A stretch of 64,000 bases of DNA from HT1-32 sp040219025 (GTDB lineage Bacteria; Pseudomonadota; Alphaproteobacteria; Rhodospirillales; HT1-32). This document shows positions 57,837 to 64,000 of this stretch, in pieces (the first letter of the stretch is position 1; each line of letters begins with the position of its first letter). The notes beneath the pieces are model-generated. The model was not told the DNA's origin, searched no databases, and saw nothing but the letters and a program-made list of their open reading frames with translations. The DNA lies in NCBI GenBank assembly GCA_040219025.1, contig JAVJTE010000031.1, positions 1 through 64,000 of the forward strand, read 5' to 3'. A program made the translations under genes and the position numbers.

Positions 57837-59263
57837 TCCGGCAGCCGGCGAGGCCGGAAGAAAGGTCGCCGCGACCGGCCGCCGACAATCTCGTCGGTTG
57901 GCAGTTCAGGCTCCGGCTGATCTGATATAATTCTGCCGGAGGGCAGGACTTCGACGGGCTCCTGACCAAACGGGCGCATGATCAGCGATGGACGGATCGC
58001 CAGTTGCATAACCGCCAGCGAAAACAGCAGCTGAATGACATTGGTTGCCTTCAGCAGATAGCTTTCTGTCAGATTCGCGAAGAAAAAGAAGATGATGTAA
58101 AATGCCGAGAACTGGACCGCCGGTGCAGCATTCTCCTGACGAACGGCCCGCCCCGCCATGAACAACAGCATGACATAGATCAGCAGGAAGGCCCCGAGCC
58201 CGATAAAGCCGGTCTGCAACACCAGATCATAAAAACCGTTATGGGAATCGTTCGCCAGCCAGCCTTCGTCCTTCACCAGTTGCCCGCCAAATCTCGGCAC
58301 CTCCCAGAAGCCATCATAGCCATAGCCAAAATAGGGCCGGTTCTCGACAAAACCGGCAGCAAATTCCCAAAGCCCGATACGTCCGGTAAACGACAGCGGA
58401 ATACCCAGAATCTCGACCGTCTCCCCGGTAATCAGCAGCAGCGGATCCTGCTGCAGGACCGCCTGCAGGGCCAGTGACAGAATGGAAAAGGCGATGGCGA
58501 TGATCAAACCCAGCACCACCACCGGCCGGCGGCGAAGCAACAGGAAGACAAGACAAAGCAACCCGATCCCTGTAATGACCAGTGATGTCCGCGATCCGGT
58601 ATTCGGCAGCACAATCAGCCCCGTCAGTAACCCGACCCAGGCCAGCCCCTTTTCGCGGTAATAGAACAGCATGAAGACCGACATCAGGATCAGCAGTGTC
58701 ATCTGCCGGCCGAGCGAATTCTTCTGCCGGTAAATCCCGCTCCAGTCGCCGAGATGATAGTAGGCATCCATGGTGCCCACTGACGGTACAAAGACGGCAA
58801 GTGCTGCCGATAGCACCCCGATGGCAATGAAGGTTGTGACAATCAGACGCAGCAGGACCCGGAACTCGAAACGCAGCGCCAGATACACGGTCCAGCCGGT
58901 CACAAGAACAAACCCGGCGTAGCGTGCCGCTGCCTGTCCGGGTTGTCCGCTCCACATGATCGAAATACCGACGAACAGGTAAAAGCCAATGATCGGAATG
59001 GCGAGACGGTGATCGATCCAGCGAAAACCTCCGCGCATTCTGGTCAGCAGGATGCTCCAACCGACAGCCGTCCCGATTGCGACGAAAAAGTCATTGATCT
59101 TCAGACCGCCCACTTCCGGCGCCAGATTCGGATCGAGCAGGCCCGATGCGAACAGAAATACAATACCGGCCAGCCAGATCTCGAAACTGCCGGGGTTACG
59201 GTCCAGCGCAGCAGAACGCACTTCGCTGGGGTATCCGCCTTTCTGCTGCTGCCTGACTGCCAT
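57830..59263 (-). CDS. O-antigen ligase/polymerase-like membrane protein
   Basis: The 477-residue integral membrane protein has about ten or more hydrophobic segments and the Wzy/WaaL-type large periplasmic loop (about residues 270-330, with GRIGLWEFAAGFVENRPYFGYGYDGFWEV split and LANDSHNGFYDLVLQTGFIG, whose histidine and the upstream arginine match the O-antigen ligase signature H-N-x-x-L...G). It likely polymerises or ligates repeat units in the periplasm. Its start overlaps the flippase stop by one base (TAATG). A polar C-terminal tail of about 70 residues faces the cytoplasm or periplasm. Confidence 0.82.
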   Translation of the reverse strand: MAVRQQQKGGYPSEVRSAALDRNPGSFEIWLAGIVFLFASGLLDPNLAPEVGGLKINDFFVAIGTAVGWSILLTRMRGGFRWIDHRLAIPIIGFYLFVGISIMWSGQPGQAAARYAGFVLVTGWTVYLALRFEFRVLLRLIVTTFIAIGVLSAALAVFVPSVGTMDAYYHLGDWSGIYRQKNSLGRQMTLLILMSVFMLFYYREKGLAWVGLLTGLIVLPNTGSRTSLVITGIGLLCLVFLLLRRRPVVVLGLIIAIAFSILSLALQAVLQQDPLLLITGETVEILGIPLSFTGRIGLWEFAAGFVENRPYFGYGYDGFWEVPRFGGQLVKDEGWLANDSHNGFYDLVLQTGFIGLGAFLLIYVMLLFMAGRAVRQENAAPAVQFSAFYIIFFFFANLTESYLLKATNVIQLLFSLAVMQLAIRPSLIMRPFGQEPVEVLPSGRIISDQPEPELPTDEIVGGRSRRPFFRPRRLPDQ

Positions 59264-60726
59264 TATATCTTCCAGCCCGTCAATTCACTCAGACCGGCAG
59301 ACCTGCGCCGGAGCGCCATAATGCTAAACAGGATAGCACCAACGCCAATCTGACCCAACAAACCGAACCAGCCGGAAACAAACAGACTGAACGCAGCCAC
59401 CCCCATAGCCATCATGGCCGACAGGATGATGACCGAGAGAAGCTGTGCACCATCCACTGGCATGGGTAATTCCCGCCAGCCGACAGCCACCGATAAAGCC
59501 AGCCCCATAAGAGCTGTCAGGCAGGTTGCGGCGGCAGCCCCCGACAACCCGAGCCAACGGGTCAGAAACCAAACCGAGACGGTTGCCATCACCAGAGACA
59601 AAAGGCTGATCACAGCCAGTGCGCCGGTCCGGCGAACCAGCATCAGGGAAATATCGAAATGCTGGCTTCGGATTGCCTCAATCAAAATTGCCAGGGCAGC
59701 CAGAGCGACAATGTTAACTGTCACGTCCCCGACAAATTCATGCCCGAAGATCAGTGGTATTGCAGAGAACGACACAACAATCAGGCCATAAGCCAGAGGG
59801 ACACCAACCAGCACCAGCCCCAGCCAGTTACGCCGCCCCAGTTCAAGAACCGTTGCTTTATCACCACGGTCATAAGCTGCTGCCATTCGTGGGTAGGTCA
59901 CAAGATTAACCAGTGACAGGGGCACGCCGATAGAGCGACGGGCAAGGTCATAGGCCACCGCATAAATGCCAACAGCTTCAACACCAAGCAGTGCGGCAAT
60001 CACAAACCTGTCGACGCGCTGTGCGGCAAGCCGGGCCAGCAGCGAGACAGATAAAGGTGCCCCGTAGCGGCAGATATCCCGCAATCCGTCAACTGCGGGC
60101 AGGCTTTCCCCTGCCTCCGGCGACTTGCGGGTATCCGGCCAGATAAGCAGCCCGACAAATCCCGCGATCAGACAACCGGCTGCGTGTCCGTACACCGCCG
60201 CTGTCACTATCGGCCCGAATTCCTGAATGCTGACGACGGCCAGTACCAGCGCACCCAGTGATCGCATCAGAACCAGCCCGGCAAAGCGGCGCACGCCACC
60301 GGTTGCCCGCTGTGCCTCTGCCGTTCCGGCAGCAACTGCCTCACCTGCCGCCATGACGACGACCGGCAGGGCCAATGTCGAGATCCAGACTGGCAGCACC
60401 CCGCTGTTCTGGTCCAGCAGCGAGATCATCAGAAAGCCGGAAAGCAGACAGAAGCTGATGATATAGCCGATGAACAGACTGCGCTGCACTCCTCCTGACC
60501 CCGAACCGGCTGACGGCAGGAAACGAAGGATCGAGCTTTCGAGCCAGTGGAAAAGCCCGTTATGCAAAATGATTGCAGCCGCCTGACAGAGTGCGAACAG
60601 ACCGAACATTTCCGGCCCCAGCAGGCGGGCATAGACAACCAGTGCCACCAGATTGGCGACAGCCGAGACCCCCCTGCCGCCGGCAGACCAGATTACCCCG
60701 GCCCTGAGAGACGGCTCAGCCTGCAT
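59263..60726 (-). CDS. Polysaccharide flippase (Wzx/MOP superfamily)
   Basis: The 487-residue protein has about twelve to fourteen transmembrane helices: the start LRAGVIWSAGGRGVSAVANLVALVVYARLLGPEMFGLFALCQ is typical of MATE/Wzx flippases, with the family arginine and glycine-rich first helix. It probably flips lipid-linked repeat units across the inner membrane. The ATG at 60726 is chosen because homology begins there; the start overlaps the end of the glycosyltransferase by 11 bases. Same operon. Confidence 0.83.
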   Translation of the reverse strand: MQAEPSLRAGVIWSAGGRGVSAVANLVALVVYARLLGPEMFGLFALCQAAAIILHNGLFHWLESSILRFLPSAGSGSGGVQRSLFIGYIISFCLLSGFLMISLLDQNSGVLPVWISTLALPVVVMAAGEAVAAGTAEAQRATGGVRRFAGLVLMRSLGALVLAVVSIQEFGPIVTAAVYGHAAGCLIAGFVGLLIWPDTRKSPEAGESLPAVDGLRDICRYGAPLSVSLLARLAAQRVDRFVIAALLGVEAVGIYAVAYDLARRSIGVPLSLVNLVTYPRMAAAYDRGDKATVLELGRRNWLGLVLVGVPLAYGLIVVSFSAIPLIFGHEFVGDVTVNIVALAALAILIEAIRSQHFDISLMLVRRTGALAVISLLSLVMATVSVWFLTRWLGLSGAAAATCLTALMGLALSVAVGWRELPMPVDGAQLLSVIILSAMMAMGVAAFSLFVSGWFGLLGQIGVGAILFSIMALRRRSAGLSELTGWKI

Positions 60727-61819
60727 GACCGGAAGCCCGCAGGAAACCCTCTGCCATCGCATCAACACTGTAGGCATCGGCCAGTGTCGCAGATTGCTGC
60801 GACAGGCTTGTCCGCAGATCCTTGTCATCACGGAGACAGATCAGTGCTGACCGGATATCGGCCTCGCTCTCCGGATCAAAGAACAGCGCCTGCCCTGCCT
60901 CCGGCTCGCCCGCGACCTCCCGCATCGCCGGTATGTCAGAGACCGCTATCGGCAGCCCGGCTGCAGCCGCCTCCAGCGGGGCCAGCCCGAAACTCTCCCA
61001 GAGCGACGGCAGAATGAACGCATCTGCTGCGGCAAACAGCCTGCCGAGATCGCCCGGTGCAACTTCTCCCAGCAGCCGAACCGGAACATCCCCCTCCGTT
61101 TCGCTTATCATCTGCTCCAGACCGGCACGACATTCACCATCCCCGGCAACCAGCAGAACCACCCCCTCCAGCCCCGCAGCAGCCCGGATCAGCCGCCGGT
61201 GATTCTTGACCTCGGCCAGACGCCCCACCGTCACAATGACACAAATACCGGCTGCAAGATCAAAGCCTTGCCGGGCATCAACCTTTGAGCCATCGAAAGC
61301 CGGTGGTCGTGCAACACCGTTCGGGACCAGGCTAAGTCGGCGGACATAGCCTTCCGGGCGGTCCTGCAGGGCGGTATGGGTAGTCTGTGAATTCGAGATG
61401 ACGGCGGTATAAATTCCGACCGTGCCGAACAGCAAGTCCAGGTGACGAGCCATCGCCGGAATACGCGACGGCAGGCCGGTCTGGTTTGCGCACCGGTTCG
61501 CAACCCCGGCCAGCGCGGCAAACAGACAGCCAAAAACATTGGCGTAGTGGCTGTAGGTAATCACCGTCCGGGGACGCGTCCTGCGCAGCCGACACCATAA
61601 CCGCGCAAAGATCCGCAGATAATCGGTCATGCCGGCGGGCGGATGGTCCAGCAGGCAGAACACCGCCGCCTCATCCTCAAACACCCCCCGCTTGCGGTAC
61701 AGGAACCATGTCTCGACCGGCAGCCCGTCTGACAGCCAGACCCGGGCGTTCTCGATGGCACAGCGCTGTGCCCCGCCCGCTTCCATCTGTGTGACGATCT
61801 GGATCAGGGAAGAACGCAT
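60716..61819 (-). CDS. GT4-family glycosyltransferase
   Basis: The 367-residue protein has the GT-B fold: QMEAGGAQRCAIENARVW in the N-terminal domain, VPNGVA at the hinge, IVTVGRLAEVKNHRRLIRAAAGL, and the E-x7-E motif in PSLWESFGLAPLEAAAAGLPIAVSDIP. It transfers a nucleotide-activated sugar to the growing repeat unit on the cytoplasmic side. The ATG at 61819 starts the fold; a longer frame is not homologous. It lies 5 bases after the WecG-like gene. Confidence 0.88.
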   Translation of the reverse strand: MRSSLIQIVTQMEAGGAQRCAIENARVWLSDGLPVETWFLYRKRGVFEDEAAVFCLLDHPPAGMTDYLRIFARLWCRLRRTRPRTVITYSHYANVFGCLFAALAGVANRCANQTGLPSRIPAMARHLDLLFGTVGIYTAVISNSQTTHTALQDRPEGYVRRLSLVPNGVARPPAFDGSKVDARQGFDLAAGICVIVTVGRLAEVKNHRRLIRAAAGLEGVVLLVAGDGECRAGLEQMISETEGDVPVRLLGEVAPGDLGRLFAAADAFILPSLWESFGLAPLEAAAAGLPIAVSDIPAMREVAGEPEAGQALFFDPESEADIRSALICLRDDKDLRTSLSQQSATLADAYSVDAMAEGFLRASGHAG

Positions 61820-61824
61820 GTCTT

Positions 61825-62604
61825 TCAGGGCTCCGACCGGGTCAGCAGACACCATGCCGCGATCAGGTTGGTCACAAGGTACCGCCAGGCCTTGCCACGC
61901 GGGTCCTGAACCAGACGATAGAGCCATTCCAGCCCGACAGACTGCATCCAGCGGGGGGCACGCTGTTCAGCACCTGCAAGATGCCCGAACAGGCCGCCAC
62001 AGGTCTTCAGCCAGCCAACCCCTGCCATATGGTCCCGCATCAAAACACAGAACCGCTCCTGCTTCGGGCGGCCAAGACCAACCCAGACCACATCAGGCCG
62101 GGTGGCCCTGACCTCTGCTGCAACCTTCGTAAACTCCTCATCCGGGAAATAGCCGTCCCGGGCGCCCGCGATGATCAGCCCGGGATATTGCTGCCTGACA
62201 GCGGCAACCGCCATCTCTGATGTCTGGCGGTCTGCGCCGAGAAAATAGAAACGCAGCCCCTCACGGACGGCGAGCTGTGCAGCGTCATGAAAAAAATCGG
62301 TGGTAGCCGAGCGTTCAGGAATCGCCCTCTTGCCGAACAGGCGCGAATACAGAACCAGCGGCTGTCCATCGGCGTGGATGATATCAGCCGCTGCCAGAAG
62401 CGCTGCAAAATCCGGGGCAGCATGGTTCATGGCCAATGAATGACCGTTCGCGCTGAAGACCAGCCGGGGGTAAGTCCCGGTACCGGAGCGGGCAGCCTCA
62501 CAATCCTGCCGCATCTGCTCCGCCAGTGTCAGGCGCGAGGCCAGAACGACCGACAATCCACCAAGCCGGCGTCTTGTCAGCCCGTCACTGAAATCCGGCG
62601 GCAT
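61825..62604 (-). CDS. WecG/TagA/CpsF-family glycosyltransferase
   Basis: The 259-residue protein matches the GT26 family: FSANGHSLAMNHAAPDFAALLAAADIIHADGQP, FLGADRQTSEMAVAAVRQQYPGLIIAGARDGYF, and VWVGLGRPKQERFCV (the family's GxPxQE-like motif). It adds a sugar (often N-acetylmannosaminuronate or similar) to a lipid-linked acceptor. Its start overlaps the end of the kinase-like gene by one base (TAATG). Confidence 0.9.
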   Translation of the reverse strand: MPPDFSDGLTRRRLGGLSVVLASRLTLAEQMRQDCEAARSGTGTYPRLVFSANGHSLAMNHAAPDFAALLAAADIIHADGQPLVLYSRLFGKRAIPERSATTDFFHDAAQLAVREGLRFYFLGADRQTSEMAVAAVRQQYPGLIIAGARDGYFPDEEFTKVAAEVRATRPDVVWVGLGRPKQERFCVLMRDHMAGVGWLKTCGGLFGHLAGAEQRAPRWMQSVGLEWLYRLVQDPRGKAWRYLVTNLIAAWCLLTRSEP

Positions 62605-64000
62605 TACAGCAGCCGGTAGAAGATTGACGGGATATAGCGGCGGCGGCCATTGAAGATCACCGCACTGACATAACCGTCGTTCTCTGTCACCCGGTCACGC
62701 AACAATTCTGCCACCGGCTTGCGCGTCCGCTCCGCAGAGATCACCAGCATGGTGGCGTCAGCGCGTTTGCTCACCGTCAGTCCGTCATAGTTACGGATCA
62801 GCGAGGGAGAATCGATGATGACCAGCCGGAAATTACCATGCAGTGAATGCCAGAATCTGTCACTGGTGCTCAACTGTACCGTGCCCGAAGCCTCGACACT
62901 CTCCGGATCAATCCGGCTTACGACCAGGTTTGATGCACCCAGCCGGTGCAGGGACATATCGACAATCTGGCGGCCCTGATCCAGCGCCTGTGAACTTGCC
63001 CGCCACAGCGATCGTGTGCTGACAGTTGTATCTTCGGCAGGCCCGGGATCACCGAACCGGGCCGACAGTTCTTCGGCAATCACATCGAACTGCCCGCGAC
63101 CGGAGGTATTCAGATCAAGCAGCAGTACGTCGCCGGCAATCTGCTGCGCCGCAACCAGCGCAAACTCCCGGGCAATCGTCGACGAGCCTTCGCCCGGTGC
63201 CGCACCGACAATCTGCATGATGACGCAGTAATCATCGGCAATCGGCGGATCGAGCATGAAATAGAGCCGGTTCATTTCCATGAACAGGTTGAGCGGGCCG
63301 CTGGCGCGTTTCTCGTCAATCGCAAACACATGCAGGTCAAGCGCCCGGTGCGCACCCTCCGCGCTGATAAAGACCGCCCGGCTGATCGCCCGGACATAGA
63401 CGACGGCAGCGGTCAGGCCAATGCCGACAATGAACGAGAGAAACAGCACCTGAATCCTGATATTCCGGCCTTCGACAGGGACCTGTGCCTCTTCGATCAC
63501 CCGGATCGTCGGATCTTCAAACGCACTTTCCAGCGCGCGCGCCAGACGCTCCTGCTGAACCCTGCCGGCATACCGGGTGTAGCTTTCAACCAGCACCACG
63601 CGTCTCAGTTGCAGTTGCCGGTAGCTGCTTTCTGCGTCATCCAGGTCACGGAGCTGCTTCTGTGTCATCTCAAGTGCGGATTCGAGCGCGCCCAGCTTCG
63701 CCACGACCGATTGCCGCTCGCCCTCCAGCAGGATGATCTGCTGCAACAGGGAGTCATACACCGTGTTGCGGCCCTTGCGTTCCCGGTCCAGACGGATCGC
63801 CCGGAAGGTCTGGAGAATACGCCGTGCTACATCCAGGCGCTCGTCGATCTCGCGGATAAAGCGGCTGCCTTCCCGGTACCGGTCGGCCAGCCGCGCCCGC
63901 TCCTGTTCCAGCTGTCGCACCGAATCCATCGCATTATTCAGCGCGTCTGTATTGCCGTCTTCGACAAACAGATCGACTTTCTCGGGAATCCGGCTGATCG
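62604..64000 (-). CDS. Wzz/GumC-type chain-length protein with a BY-kinase-like domain (cut by the window edge)
   Basis: The frame is open to the right edge, so only the C-terminal part (about 465 residues) is visible. It holds coiled-coil regions rich in R/E/L, one transmembrane helix (IQVLFLSFIVGIGLTAAVVYVRA) and a MinD-like domain like that of tyrosine autokinases. The P-loop reads VGAAPGEGSSTIAREF: the catalytic lysine of GEGKST is replaced by serine. Walker A' (DVLLLDLN) and the later LVIIDSPSLI are kept. No tyrosine-rich tail is seen at the C-terminus. It is likely the co-polymerase that sets polysaccharide length, with kinase activity lost. The first gene or genes of the operon lie outside the window. 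Confidence 0.83.
   Translation of the reverse strand, partial: ISRIPEKVDLFVEDGNTDALNNAMDSVRQLEQERARLADRYREGSRFIREIDERLDVARRILQTFRAIRLDRERKGRNTVYDSLLQQIILLEGERQSVVAKLGALESALEMTQKQLRDLDDAESSYRQLQLRRVVLVESYTRYAGRVQQERLARALESAFEDPTIRVIEEAQVPVEGRNIRIQVLFLSFIVGIGLTAAVVYVRAISRAVFISAEGAHRALDLHVFAIDEKRASGPLNLFMEMNRLYFMLDPPIADDYCVIMQIVGAAPGEGSSTIAREFALVAAQQIAGDVLLLDLNTSGRGQFDVIAEELSARFGDPGPAEDTTVSTRSLWRASSQALDQGRQIVDMSLHRLGASNLVVSRIDPESVEASGTVQLSTSDRFWHSLHGNFRLVIIDSPSLIRNYDGLTVSKRADATMLVISAERTRKPVAELLRDRVTENDGYVSAVIFNGRRRYIPSIFYRLL

Overview
The window comes from a GC-rich (roughly 60%) alphaproteobacterial chromosome, most like a marine or soil Rhodospirillales-type organism. The evidence is FlbT (a class-restricted flagellar regulator), the cysG-DUF2849-cysI-DUF934 operon, several alphaproteobacterial accessory families (DUF1194, DUF427) and REP-like palindromes typical of this class. 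The genus cannot be named from sequence alone. Gene density is high and many neighbours overlap by 1-4 bases.

Layout. 1-1850 is an AT-rich foreign patch: the 5' end of an IS5-family transposase abuts the C-terminal part of a helicase-like gene, followed by AT-rich DNA with no convincing gene, up to an inverted 28-base copy of the start of tRNA-Val(GAC). 2174-3383 holds a secreted zincin-like protein and a lone flbT. 3553-11569 is a compact corrinoid-dependent methyl-transfer locus: corrinoid protein, DUF1638 protein, pterin-type methyltransferase, RamA/RACo-like activator, MetF-like reductase, an MttB-superfamily methyltransferase without an amber codon, and a GbdR-like regulator. 11604-18714 carries a beta-decarboxylating dehydrogenase, a D-2-hydroxyacid dehydrogenase, DUF427, an Lrp regulator with a class-III aminotransferase, and a ureohydrolase/carbamoylase pair. 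19123-23023 is the siroheme and sulfite-reductase operon. 23140-27637 is a polyamine-type ABC transporter (potA-potD-potB-potC order). 27875-30517 has a VWA-like DUF1194 protein, an amidase and a DUF1330 protein.

Tyrosine catabolism is spread over 30545-41114: hmgA and fumarylacetoacetase face marR-maiA across a perfect palindrome, and hppD lies 6 kb away beside an AsnC-type regulator. An enoyl-CoA hydratase-like protein, a universal stress protein, an MlaC-like protein, a CoA-binding protein with MetY, and an MFS transporter lie between. 41218-44324 has a dienelactone hydrolase-like protein and rimO. 43551-47680 contains phosphonate biosynthesis genes (PEP mutase, phosphonopyruvate decarboxylase and a stand-alone nucleotidyltransferase that may be the CMP-aminoethylphosphonate enzyme) around an N-formylglutamate amidohydrolase-like gene. 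tRNA-Thr and tRNA-Cys follow, then soxYZ without other sox genes, pcaB, an nsrR-truncated haemoglobin pair, a class II aldolase, an MFS transporter and a GNAT acetyltransferase.

54118 to the right edge is a surface and exopolysaccharide region. An RTX plus FG-GAP repeat protein is followed after 2 bases by a polyprenyl-phosphate sugar transferase. Facing it is an overlapping operon for a chain-length/BY-kinase-like protein (cut by the window edge), a WecG/TagA transferase, a GT4 glycosyltransferase, a flippase and an O-antigen ligase-like polymerase.

The most interesting block is the corrinoid C1 locus. It reads as a complete route that moves an N-methyl group onto tetrahydrofolate and oxidises it there, in an organism that otherwise looks aerobic. 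The phosphonate set and the BY-kinase-like protein that has lost its P-loop lysine come next.
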